Below, in pieces: positions 26,319-36,245 of a DNA stretch of 64,000 nt. The stretch is from the NCBI GenBank assembly GCA_022749755.1, contig CM040448.1, forward strand, positions 5,640,481 to 5,704,480, read 5' to 3'. How positions within the stretch are numbered: the first letter of the stretch is position 1; the number at the start of each line of letters is the position of its first letter. The notes under the pieces are model-generated. The model had not been told where the DNA came from, did no database searches, and saw only the letters and a list, made by a program, of their open reading frames with translations. A program made the position numbers and the translations under genes. This DNA is from Azadirachta indica. Its lineage: Eukaryota; Streptophyta; Magnoliopsida; Sapindales; Meliaceae.

Positions 26319-27485
26319 CAGTATCAGAGCCAAGCCTCTTTTGATTTTTGAATTCTTCTTGGGCCAGTTTTTCTTCCAGTGTCGCTTCTAACACCTCACT
26401 CTATCAATTACAAATTTATTTTGCTTGTTTTCAAATTTGTTTTGGCATTTTCTTGATCTTCTGGCTTCTTTTCTGGCATCTTTCAACATTACGATCAGTC
26501 TGGGATATAGGCATCAACAAACAACAGCTAATCATAAACACCACATGCGACCACAGAAAACATCAATTTTCCTTACCACCATCACCATTACACTTAGAAA
26601 CATCCGACCTAACTGCCTATAGCCTCTGATCAACATCAAAATATGTCTGCTTGACTCATGTGCTAGAGAACTCAGAAGACATCACAAACTGGAATCCAAT
26701 GCTTGTTTCTTCGCATGCGCCATCCTTCCCCGCAGGCGAAGGCCATGTCCGATTGCATCTTTATGTTTTCGATCTGTCCATTCTCTGACACATCCAACCT
26801 CACCACTGATACTAATCAAATCACTATCTAATGTTCTCTGTATAGCCTCCACATATCTTCAGTCCAATAAATAAAAAAAAAATGCAACACTAAGTTGACA
26901 TTCGGCAAGCTAAATTTAATTTCGATTAGGTGATTTTCTCTCTAGCAGAACAACCTCTTCGTGCTCTATTTTTCCTTTCCGTCGATGCTGCACTTATGAC
27001 TCCACTTTCTGTGATTGCTCGCACTAACTTGTGTTTCTAAGGTTGCCTACACTAACTCGTGTTTACATTAAACTATGTTTTGGTATTTTATCATTCAACT
27101 CCTATGGGTAATTTCATTTAGATCCTTAAACTTTGTTATGTAGTACCATCCATCCATTTGTCTTTTAGTGTCCTTTGTCTTTTATCTACTAACCCTAATA
27201 ATTTAAGATATCTTCCCCCTCGAACCCCAGCCAATTACAATTATGTCCTTAGTATTATATTTCTTATTTAATTTAATCCTAATCTAATGATCTAATTCTT
27301 TTCTCACTCTTTTGGAAGTTCCATTTTTTTTCCCACTCCTTCAGAAGTCTTTATCTATATTTTGCTCCTTTGAAAATCTCAATTTTATTTGTCTTTTCAA
27401 GGGGTCTTTATATTATTTGAAATGTTTTGGACTTATCTTTAAGTTGCAAATACAAGTTTGCTTTGCTAACTTGAGTTTGAGAGGG

Positions 27486-27518
27486 ATGTTAAGATTATTA
27501 GTATATTAATAACTCTTG
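27486..27518 (+). repeat. LTR copy H, almost entirely deleted
   Basis: Only the first ~33 bases of an LTR (TGTTAAGATTATTAG...) remain, fused directly to TTGTATCAGAGCT, a primer-site remnant. The ~180 bases between are missing. The internal segment that follows is also shortened, starting in the second half of the usual internal sequence. Confidence 0.65.
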
Positions 27519-28054
27519 TTGTATCAGAGCTACTAATTTAATTTTGAATAAGATTATTACAATCATGTCCTTGGCATCATCTCTCTAATTTAATTATTTG
27601 AATAAAATTATTACAATTATGTCCTTAGCATTATCTCTCTTATTCAATCTGACCTCTTCTATTTCTTAATATAATGATCTAACTCTTTTCGAGAGTCTCC
27701 TAGTTTTCTCAGCTCTTTCAAAAGTCTTTATTTTTCAATCCAATTTTATGCTCCTTTGAGAGTTCTAATCTAATTTTCTACTTTTTTGAAATTTTCAATC
27801 CTATTTCTCACTCATTTAGAAGTGCTAATCCAATTTTCACATTTTTGGGAGTCCTAATATATTTCCTTACTTCTTTAAAAGTTTCAATCTTTTTTCTCCT
27901 CACTTTTTCGTAAGTCTCTATCTATATTTTACTCCTTTGAAAGTCACAATCTTTTTTTTTTTTGTATTTTTCATATTATTTTAAATGCTTTAGACTTATC
28001 TTTAAGTTACAAACTCAAGTTAGCGAAGTAAACTTGAGTTTTGGGGGGAGGGGG

Positions 28055-28227
28055 TGTTGAGATTATTAATTATTCAAATAATTAATGTAGTTTGGTTGTA
28101 GTTGGGAGTTGAGAGTTGGTAGTTATAATTTGTATTCTAAACCTATATATAGGCATGTTAACACCTCTTATATTCAATTCAATAAATCAAATATTACGAA
28201 TCATATTTTTCTTCACAAATCTTAACA
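28055..28227 (+). repeat. LTR copy I, right end of the cluster
   Basis: Preceded by a strong polypurine tract (GGGGGGAGGGGG). Starts TGTTGAGATTATTAA and ends AATCTTAACA at 28227. No primer site follows, so this is the true right (3') LTR of the outer element. Confidence 0.8.
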
Positions 28228-28239
28228 CTAAGGTTTGTT

Positions 28240-29350
28240 TTTAGCGATGTATTAAATTTAATTAACATTTACTTAACTAAATTTACCGAAAGTATAAAAT
28301 AAAATAAGAACACAAACAATTTCTATATGGTGGAAAAATCCAAATCCTAAAAGCCATGTCCTTGTCATGTCCCTAGCGATTGAATAATCCAACAAGTTAT
28401 AAAAGATTACGAACATTAATTAGACTTAAACAAGTAAAAGATTCTTACTGGAGTTTTGTCGTCACCATGTAAAATTAACTCATTCGACTTGTTCAATAAG
28501 TATCACTCATCTTAATTTTTTGCAGCAGTTAAGTTCCTTTTGAACTCCTTTCATAACCACAAAATTTCTTCTCTCGAATAATGGAGTTTCTTCTTTTAAA
28601 GAATTTAGTCTCTTTTTTGAGAAAACACTGCAAAAAGTTTTCACTGTATGTAGAAGATATTTTTTTCTATGTTTAAAACCAATAAGTTTAGACCAAATAA
28701 CTTCTTTTTAAGCTGTTAGAACATTCACACCCAAAACATATTCTGTAGCTTAGGTTTTCATAAAAGAATAAAAAAATTAAAAAAAAAACATAAAATACAA
28801 GAGTTGGTTTAATTCGGTTTTAGTTAAAAAAAATTCATTTAGAAAAAATTAGCTACATATGGGTGGGCAAAATCAGATTCACTTCAGTTTTTATAAAAAT
28901 CAAACCAAACCTGAAGTATATTAAATATCAAAATCAAATCAAACCAAACTAAATTAAATTGATTCGATTTGGTTAGATTCTAAGTTTGGTTATTTGATTG
29001 CACTTTGGTTCAGTGCATTGATTTCAAAAATATTTTGAATATTTTTATATAAACCCTAATCTATGTAATAATTATAAAAAGAAATAATTTTAAAATTTAT
29101 AATAATTTTTTTATATTTTTATGTAAATTTATATAAATAAAAATAAAACTTTTGATTAATTTGTAATTTTTTAAAAATCAAGGATTTCAATAAAATTTTG
29201 TAATTAATTTTGGTTTGGTTTCAATTTTAAAACCGACTATCGCATAATCGAATGTAATTGTACTCACTTTTAAAATAAAATCGAATAATTTGATTCAATT
29301 AAACATTTTTGCACAACCTTAATGTTGCATTAGTTGAAGTTTAAATTGTT
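28240..29350. other. Noncoding DNA with repeat-like GGTTTGGTT sequence
   Basis: No gene. At 28860-29320 the sequence is rich in AAATCAAACCAAA and TTTGGTT words, facing each other, typical of dispersed noncoding repeats in plants. A related patch lies at 55330-55440. Confidence 0.45.
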
Positions 29351-29354
29351 ATTT

Positions 29355-30165
29355 TTCTAAGAAAATTATCAATTTTGTCTCTAATGTATTTTGATTTTAT
29401 CATTATATCTCTAATATTTCAAAATTATACTTTTGGTCCCTGCCATTGAAATTCGGCATATTTTATCATTTGACATATTTACCCTTAACTAAATTAAATT
29501 TGTTTTAGGCCTAAATTTAGCCTAACTTGATTATTTTAAAAGAAAAAATATGATATTTCTCGAACAAACTAATTTAATCAATAATTAATTTTATATACAC
29601 ATTTCATATATTACATGGACATTAGGTGGATGATTAAATAAATAACGATGAATAAACTTCTTTTTGTTACGACTTATTTTTATTGATTGTTTTTATTTTT
29701 ATTTGATTTTATTGTAAAAGTTTAAAAAAAATTTAAAAGAAATAAACTTTTTTATATTTTATTATCTATATTTCTATTTGATTTTATTGTAAAATTTAAA
29801 AAAAAAAAAAAAAAAGAAATAAGTTTATTACATTATGAATGTAATTTCTTTTTATTCTTAGTAATTTTTAATTGAAAATTACTTTTCATTAAATAATTTT
29901 ATTCTAAATATTTGTTTGAGTTTTTCAGAATTGATATTTATTTAATTATGTATTTAATATATTCTCACAATAAATAATATAGTGTCCAATTCAAATTAGA
30001 TGACATCATCATTATTATTATATGAACAATAAGGTTATTTCTACCCAAAATTGAATTTCCGCAGTTATCGTTATAACACGACAGGGACTAAAAGTGTAAT
30101 TTTAGAACATTAAAATTATATGCGGTAATATCGACATACACGAGTGATGAAATTGGTATTTTCCC
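29355..30165. mobile_element. Terminal-inverted-repeat element (MITE-like, ~0.8 kb)
   Basis: The first ~85 bases (ATCAATTTTGTCTCTAATG ... ACTTTTGGTCCCTG) pair as an imperfect inverted repeat with the last ~85 (CAGGGACTAAAAGTGTAAT ... GATGAAATTGGTA). The centre is AT-rich with no frame. A sequence like one arm also occurs at about 55450-55560, so this is a dispersed family. No target duplication was defined. Confidence 0.5.
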
Positions 30166-30189
30166 TTTTCCTGATTGTGATCTGTTGTT

Positions 30190-30285
30190 CAATGTTGCAG
30201 TTTTGCTTGTTGCTATGGTAGGAGTCACTTTTGTAGCTGTATCAGTCTTCAGGCTATGCCTCCGCAATTGCAAGCATGACTAAAC
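30190..30285 (+). other. Orphan exon-like segment with a hydrophobic tail
   Basis: A TTGCAG acceptor-like site near 30200 is followed by an open stretch reading LLVAMVGVTFVAVSVFRL and ending in a stop. It looks like the last exon of a membrane-anchored protein, but no upstream exon is visible because the MITE-like element lies there. It may be a relic or chance. Confidence 0.2.
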
Positions 30286-30606
30286 ATACGATTGGCCATG
30301 ATATGAAAACGCCATAATATATGAAAACAAGTGAGGCAGCTAGCAGCAAATACCGTAATTTTCTAGGAAAGTGTTAGCGGATTGGGTGCTTCTCCGATTA
30401 TCAGTCACTACAAGGTTTGTATCAGTTTATATTCCCTCAACAAGCTGGATTTGATTATTCCTTGTACCTTCATTATCTTTGTTAATGTGGACTGTGTAAA
30501 ACCATTGAAAAATACAGCTCTCCCCGCTGTAAAATGGCCGCAAAGCTTCATTTCTGGACTTCCCTATCCAAAACGATTCAAGCTGATAGTGCTAACTTTC
30601 AAGGGG

Positions 30607-31500
30607 ATGTCTTCAAGATTGAACTTACTTTTTATGCTCGTAATAATAATTTTCATCTCACAGAGTGAAAATGGTTCTGCTGCGAAGCCGCTGTGTCCAA
30701 AGACAATATGGGAATGTCAGCATTCTGTACCCATTTGGCAGCAGAGAGAATTCTTACAGGAATAGATGGTTTTGAAATCACATGCCAGAAGAACTCTTCT
30801 AACGTGTCAGTCCCCATATTGCATGCTTACTAATTGAAGGTTTTGGAGATAACATTTTCTCATATACGAGTTGCATATAGTTAGAATTTTTCATAATCAA
30901 ATGAATCTGGGATGGAATATGGTTTGGAACAGGTTATAGAACTAATTTATGATGAGAAGGGAAGTTTCACTTCATTCATATTTTCCCATTCCAAAAACAA
31001 GTTTGTGCCTGTTGGTTGTTCCATTTTTTCCTTGATCACGAATCCATACTGCATAAATTACACAACCGCCTGTCTTTCCATGTGCCATAGGCCAGCAAAA
31101 TGGTCTCCGACTGCTTTCCAATCACATTTTTGCTCAGGAGTTAAATTGCTATCATACTTGCTTCACAGAGAGAAGCAGCTGGAAAATCAGCTGGATATTT
31201 GTTATAGAAGAGCCAGAAAGAGCTACAGAGAACTTCAGTGCAAGTAGGATTTGGTTCAATTTACAAAGGAATTCTATGAGATGGACAAGTAGCAGGCATT
31301 AAAAAGACCCACATGGAGGATGAGAACCAAGTTGCCCAATTCATAAATGAAATTGTCATTCTTTTACAAATAAATCACAGGAAACATAGTGAAGTTATCC
31401 TGTTGTTGTCTTGAAACAGTAGTGCCTTTACTAGTGTTTGAGTTCGCACGCAATGGAAAACTCTCAATTCATTTCCACAATAAGGGTCACGTGTCATCAC
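30607..31500 (+). pseudogene. Wall-associated kinase (WAK) relic
   Basis: The order of a WAK is readable in broken frames. An intact-looking signal peptide starts at 30607 (MSSRLNLLFMLVIIIFIS). A galacturonan-binding segment follows (GNVSILYPFGS, then GFEITCQ after a shift), then a cysteine-bearing extracellular part (NKFVPVGC). The kinase start is at about 31240-31490: VGFGSIYKGIL, then AGIKKTHMEDENQVAQFINE, then [14 protein letters not shown] and HNKGHVSS. In the family, FGSIYKG is the glycine-loop region and GIKK holds the ATP-anchoring lysine. At least three frameshifts and several stops are present; the transmembrane segment and the rest of the kinase are missing, so it is dead. Functional WAKs are pectin receptors at the cell surface. 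It sits just upstream of the LYK gene, same strand. Confidence 0.75.
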
Positions 31501-31784
31501 TTTTGTGAGAACTTCGGTATTATAAATAATCATTTGATTATTTAATATTTATTTATCTTTTCAGTTTAAAGATTAAACAAAACCAAAATTAGTGGATGCG
31601 CGTGGTGTGAAAACGTTATTCATCTTCTTCATCACATACCCTGTTTTCGACAGTATTAGTAGTTAAATCGGTGTGGTGGGAATCCATTTGGACAAATACC
31701 AGGCCGAGCACGTAACAAATGCTCATTCCATTTCCAGTCCAACCCTTCTGCTACGATATTTTGTTGTCTGATACGGCGAGGGCG

Positions 31785-31798
31785 AGAACACGTGTTCT
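31785..31798. promoter_or_regulatory. Palindromic G-box upstream of the LYK gene
   Basis: AGAACACGTGTTCT is a perfect 14-bp palindrome centred on CACGTG, 240 bases before the LYK start codon. A second CACGTG lies at 31488-31493 at the end of the WAK relic. In plants CACGTG is bound by bZIP and bHLH factors. That it acts on this gene is inference from position. Confidence 0.5.
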
Positions 31799-32037
31799 TG
31801 TTCGTTTGGTTGGAATGAAAAGTAAAACATCAGACAAATTAAAGACGCGTTGATTTCCAAATTCAAAGTTCTCCCATCTTTCTATTAACCTTGCAAGAAA
31901 CACTACCAAGAATAATTACATAAGGGACAGCAACAGTTGAAGCTCAATACAAAAATAAAAGCTGGAACCAACTTCACTGCTTTCATTATCTCTAGTCTAT
32001 CTGTTCTGTTCTGTTCTGTAAGAGAAATTAAGAAGGT

Positions 32038-34008
32038 ATGGAGAAAATTGCTCCTTCTATGTTTATGTCTAAATTCTTCGCGATCTGGTTTTCTCTACTG
32101 TTGTTTCGATTTGTATCGATTCATGGGCAACAAACATACGTAAACAACCGTCAACTGGACTGCTACGATCAAACTCGTGATGAATTTATCCGAGGATTTG
32201 CTTGCAATGGAGTGAGTTCATCTTGTCAATCCTACGTTACTTTCAGATCAAATCCTCCTTACAATTCACCACTCTCCATATCTTATCTTTTGAATTCCTC
32301 TGTTTATCTCATTGCCTCCATTAACAACATAACATCTTTCACCACCACCATACCCACAGGCGACATGGTGATCATCCCAGTCAACTGCTCCTGTTCCGGT
32401 CAATACTACCAATATAACGCCACCCATGTGATAGACGACAACGAGAGCTACTTCACTGTCGCTAACGATACTTATCAAGGACTTAGCACTTGTCGGGCTA
32501 TGATGAATCAAAATCCATATGATAGTAGACGTCTCTTTGCGGGTCTGAATTTGGTAGTTCCAATAAGATGTGCATGTCCCACTCGCAACCAGACAGCTTC
32601 AGGTTTCAGGTATTTGCTAACTTACATGATCACTTGGGGTGATACAATTTCTGCAATTGCAGAGCTTTTCAATGTCGACACCCGAAGCGTCCTTCAAGCA
32701 AATAAGCTGCTCGAAGATGACCTTATATATCCCTTTACGCCGATTTTAGTTCCCCTTAAAACTCCGCCAACTAAAATCCGGCCAACTGCGTCTCCTCCTC
32801 CGCCGCCATCTTCTCCGCGGATAGAATTCACTCCTCCGACCAAATCCACCTCTCACAAGAAATGGGTGTACGTTGGAGTTGGGATTGGAGCTGGTTTCCT
32901 GCTGCTTGTTTCCATTTTGGCATTTCTGTTTTGTTTTTATCGACGCAGGTCGAAAAAGCAAACGCCAGCCTCCAGTTCAGGACCTAATAAAATCTCTGAT
33001 AATTACTCGACGTCCCCTGATAATAGCAAATCCTTTCCTGTCTCCGCCTACTGGCAAGGGTTTCGAAATGCTGTTGATTCTTTGACAGTCTACAAATTTC
33101 AAGACTTGCAAATTGCCACAGGGAATTTCAGCGAAGAAAATAGAATCAAGGAGTCTGTATACAAGGGATCTTTCAAGGGAGATGATGCTGCCGTTAAGGT
33201 GATGAAAGGAGATGTTTCAAGCGAGATAAACATATTGAAGAAAATCAATCACAGTAACATTGTAAGACTTTCAGGTTTCTGTGTACATGAAGGCAATACT
33301 TACCTTGTTTACGAATTTGCAGAGAATGGAGCTCTCAGTGACTGGCTTCACTCTAACAAGTACCAGAATTCCGATACGCTTACATGGAAGCAGAGAGTTC
33401 AGATTGCTTACGACGTTGCTAATGCCCTAAATTATCTTCACAAGTACACCAATCCCCCTCACATCCACAAGAATTTGACGTCCAGTAACATTCTGTTAGA
33501 TACCAACTTGAGAGCCAAGATTGCTAATTTCGGATTGGCAAGGAGTGTGGACAACGACGGGCAATCCCATGGTGGACTGCAATTGACAAGGCATGTGGTT
33601 GGTACTTATGGTTATATGGCGCCAGAATACATTGAGAACGGAGTAATTACCCCTAAACTAGATGTTTTCGCGTTTGGGATTGTGATATTGGAGATATTAT
33701 CCGGAAGGGAAGCTGCAACAGGTGATAAGAATAGCGGAGAGGCATTGCTATCTGCATCAGTTAGTAAAGTGCTTGAAGAAAACGATGAGAAAGAAAAACT
33801 AAGAAGGTTCATTGATCCTTCTCTGGGGAATGAATGCCCCTTAGATTTGTCATTCTCCATGGCTCAGCTTGCTAAAAACTGCTTAGCCCAAGATCTAAAT
33901 GCTCGCCCATCCATGTCCCAAGTGTTCATCACTTTGTCCAAGATTCTATCTGCATTATCAGATTGTGATCCATCTGATGAGGTAGAAATAAACGAGGTCA
34001 ATCATTAG
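32038..34008 (+). CDS. LYK5: LysM receptor-like (pseudo)kinase, LYK4/LYK5 type
   Basis: A single-exon gene of 656 residues, close to the length of Arabidopsis LYK5. Family role: plasma-membrane receptor that binds chitin oligomers and signals with CERK1. The signal peptide covers about residues 1-30. The ectodomain has LysM-type segments and paired CxC motifs (C117/C119 and C178/C180), plus many N-glycosylation sites. A proline-rich linker is at 242-262, the transmembrane helix at about 277-300 and a basic stop-transfer (YRRRSKK). The kinase fold starts near 350. Catalytic motifs are degraded: no glycine-rich loop (KESVYKGSF), HRD replaced by HKN (477-479) and DFG by NFG (497-499), while the ATP lysine K387 remains. 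It is therefore expected to be a pseudokinase, as in LYK4/LYK5. LYK4 versus LYK5 is not settled. A decayed second copy lies just downstream. Confidence 0.9.
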   Translation: MEKIAPSMFMSKFFAIWFSLLLFRFVSIHGQQTYVNNRQLDCYDQTRDEFIRGFACNGVSSSCQSYVTFRSNPPYNSPLSISYLLNSSVYLIASINNITSFTTTIPTGDMVIIPVNCSCSGQYYQYNATHVIDDNESYFTVANDTYQGLSTCRAMMNQNPYDSRRLFAGLNLVVPIRCACPTRNQTASGFRYLLTYMITWGDTISAIAELFNVDTRSVLQANKLLEDDLIYPFTPILVPLKTPPTKIRPTASPPPPPSSPRIEFTPPTKSTSHKKWVYVGVGIGAGFLLLVSILAFLFCFYRRRSKKQTPASSSGPNKISDNYSTSPDNSKSFPVSAYWQGFRNAVDSLTVYKFQDLQIATGNFSEENRIKESVYKGSFKGDDAAVKVMKGDVSSEINILKKINHSNIVRLSGFCVHEGNTYLVYEFAENGALSDWLHSNKYQNSDTLTWKQRVQIAYDVANALNYLHKYTNPPHIHKNLTSSNILLDTNLRAKIANFGLARSVDNDGQSHGGLQLTRHVVGTYGYMAPEYIENGVITPKLDVFAFGIVILEILSGREAATGDKNSGEALLSASVSKVLEENDEKEKLRRFIDPSLGNECPLDLSFSMAQLAKNCLAQDLNARPSMSQVFITLSKILSALSDCDPSDEVEINEVNH

Positions 34009-34581
34009 TGGCAGGTAGACATACAGCACAGTTTCGGGAAACAATAATAGCGCCTCTGTTGCTTTGTGGTCACTCGATCCCACAACAACATATAATGTAG
34101 TATTCATGTACAATATTCCCATACCAAAATGCATGATGTAATAAAAATCTAAGCTGGAAGAATTTTTAGTCTTTCTGGATTCCGAGACTCGGGTTTAGGG
34201 GCAAATTTTTTTTTTTTTTTTTTTAATGTTGAGTTAACGACAAGAGAAAATACAGAATTAATAATAATTGAGGTTGTTAACGACTGGATTAGAAGCTTTA
34301 AAGCATATTTAAAGGACATGCCTAAAGAAAAGAAAAGGGGCGGGCCCCGATTTTTCATTTTGGGCCAAGCCCAGCACTAAAGTAAAATGGGTCTAACCTA
34401 TTGCGTGTCCCTCCTATTAGCTACGAATAGGGTGTCTCGTTCATTACTATACTATCCGGTAAAGCACGCATATAAGACTGGAAAAGAGTCGAACAAACGA
34501 CTAGTTCGGTCTCCAAAATCCAAGTATTCCCGCTTCCGCTTTGTCAATTAGTCTTCCAATCAATTTTAAATTATTTAACAC

Positions 34582-34595
34582 AATAATAATAATAA

Positions 34596-34626
<31 letters not shown>

Positions 34627-34639
34627 AAGAAGAAGAAGG
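34582..34639. repeat. AAT/AAG microsatellite
   Basis: About five AAT units run into about fourteen AAG units. It lies in the decayed LYK leader, directly before the segment matching the intact leader. Confidence 0.95.
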
Positions 34640-34713
34640 AACTGCAACAATTGAAGGTCAATAATACAAATACAAAAGGTAAAAGCAACTTAACTGCTTT
34701 TCTTTAGCGAGGG

Positions 34714-35756
34714 GTAATTTTATTTTGATATTTAACGTATCAAAAATTGTCATTTTACTTGATATATTTGATATATTAGATAAAAATTTTCTTCATATTA
34801 TTAAAAATCATCACTTAAATTCAAATTATTTTGGTCAATGTTTTTAAATCCCTTTATCAAATTTTTGTCAACTTTAAACTGTTAACATAGTGAGATAATT
34901 TTAGTTTACTTCAACTAATATTAATAACCTTATAATTTATGAAAGTCATAATACTACCCCACACGTTAACTTTTATCCTTCAATAACTAAAAAGGTAAAA
35001 TTTTAATTTTATAAATTTAAATTAATAGAAAATAATTTTTTATTTTTTCTTCTTATTTTCCTCCTTTGTTTCTTTTTCTTCTTCTTATTTTTCCTCCTCT
35101 TTTTATCTTCTTATTTTTTTGGTTCAAAATATAGGAGAGATTGAAATTGCAACAACCATGAAATGCTTCTTGGGGCGGTTTTGTTTTTGAAGCTTTTTAA
35201 TAGAGAAGATTTTAAAGTTTTGGTGTTCTCTCTTTTCTTTTTTTATTTCTGTAAGTTTCAATTAATTTGTTCCATTGCTAAGATTATGGAATTGATTTTG
35301 ATTTATAAGATTACAAAATTGGTTTGATTTGAATAAAGTGATTTTAGGAGAGGAGAGAAGAAGAAGAAAGAAGAAAAAAATAGAGAAAGATGAGGAAAGA
35401 AAAAAAATAAAGAATTTTTTTATTAATTAAATATATAAAATCATAATTTTATCTTTTTTTAGTTGTTAAAAATAAAGATAAAAGTTAACGTGTGACTATT
35501 ATGATAATTTTCATAAACTTTTACAATTGAAATAAAGATTGCTAATATCATGTGATGTAAATTAAAAATTACCAGAGCTCGTTAATGGCTTAAAGTTAAT
35601 AGGTTCAGTCAAAGCATCTTAATGACATTTATCAAAATAATTTGTACCTGAGTGATGATTTTAAATAATATTAAGGACATATTTATATAATATATGAAAC
35701 ATACCAATCAAAATGACATTTTTTAAAATCATTAAGGAACAAATAAAATTACTCCT
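34714..35756. mobile_element. Foldback (long inverted-repeat) element of about 1.04 kb
   Basis: The left arm, about 34714-35035, and the right arm, about 35425-35756, are imperfect inverted repeats of roughly 320-330 bases. Matching landmarks are GGGGTAATTTTATTT at the left end against ATTACTCC at the right end, the AAATCATCACT core, and ACACGTTAACTTTTATC (left) against GATAAAAGTTAACGTGT (right). The inner parts also mirror each other, a pyrimidine tract near 35045-35120 facing a purine tract near 35345-35410. Nearly the whole element can fold on itself. No coding capacity. It interrupts the decayed LYK copy; the target duplication is not clean. Confidence 0.75.
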
Positions 35757-36068
35757 TTCTTTTATCTCCAGTCAATTTTCTAAGCATCAGAGGCACGGTC
35801 AGGGTAAGGTAAAAAAAATGTATTTGGGTCTCAAGCCCCTCCATTAAGGTCTGCGTATCTGACTTCCAAATAGACAGCTTCAGGTTTCAACTACTCACCA
35901 GTTTATATGGTTACTTGGAATAAAACCATTTATAAAATTGCAGAGCTTTTCAACATCAACAACATGCAAAGTATCTTAATGCAAATTAGTTGTCCATAGA
36001 TGACAATATATATCCCTTTACGCCCATCAAAAACCAGTGACCTATGCTATCTTCTTCTTTGGCATCTT

Positions 36069-36144
36069 CCCACAGACACAACTCATTTTTCCTAGGGAAT
36101 CCAATTCCCACAGACATAACTCGTTTTTCCTAGGGAATCCAATT
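36069..36144 (+). repeat. 38-bp tandem duplication in the LYK relic
   Basis: Copies 36069-36106 and 36107-36144 share CCCACAGACA and TTTTTCCTAGGGAATCCAATT and differ at two positions. It lies where the intact gene encodes the proline-rich linker. Confidence 0.9.
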
Positions 36145-36245
36145 CCTTTAAGAAACGAGTTTACGTTGGTGTTAGAATTGGAATCAGTTTGTTGTTGCTT
36201 ATTTCCATCTTAACGTTTCTATTTTGCTTTTATGGGTTGGAAGTC

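Larger units (their letters stand above)
18760..28227. mobile_element. Cluster of a small non-autonomous LTR retrotransposon family (at least eight LTR copies)
   Basis: One LTR, typically 190-230 bp, recurs across 9.5 kb. It starts TGTTAAGATT, ends AATCTTAACA (perfectly inverted ends) and contains CCTATATATAGGCATGTTA. Most copies are followed at once by TGGTATCAGAGC, the classic plant primer site for initiator tRNA-Met, and are preceded by a G-rich polypurine tract (clearest at 28042-28054). Order: plus LTRs at 18.76, 20.22 and 21.78 kb, minus LTRs at 22.89-23.08 and 23.93-24.11 kb, then plus LTRs at 24.12, 26.12, 27.49 (internally deleted) and 28.06 kb. Internal segments of 1.2-1.8 kb lack gag or pol signatures, which fits a TRIM/LARD-type non-autonomous element. 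Adjacent units share LTRs, so the cluster probably grew by LTR-LTR recombination plus an inversion or nested insertion. Confidence 0.8.
34490..36245 (+). pseudogene. Decayed second LYK copy, split by a foldback element
   Basis: Two pieces match the intact LYK upstream. The leader piece at about 34640-34712 (CTGCAACAATTGAAGGTCAA...) matches the 5' untranslated leader at 31926-31995, and similarity may begin near 34490. The second piece, 35826-36245, matches codons from about residue 165 through the transmembrane helix: TASGF, YMVTWNKTIYKIAELFN, IYPFTPI, then VYVGVRIGISLLLLISIL. Between them lies an inserted inverted-repeat element. The signal peptide, first LysM segments and the whole kinase are absent, and stops interrupt the rest. 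It also carries a 38-bp tandem duplication at 36069-36144 in the linker. A tandem duplication of the LYK gene followed by decay explains all of this. Confidence 0.75.

Noticed and set aside
18760..28227. The repeated array as a CRISPR-like or satellite array
   Set aside because: The repeat units have LTR ends, primer sites and polypurine tracts, so a retroelement explains them; the genome is a plant.
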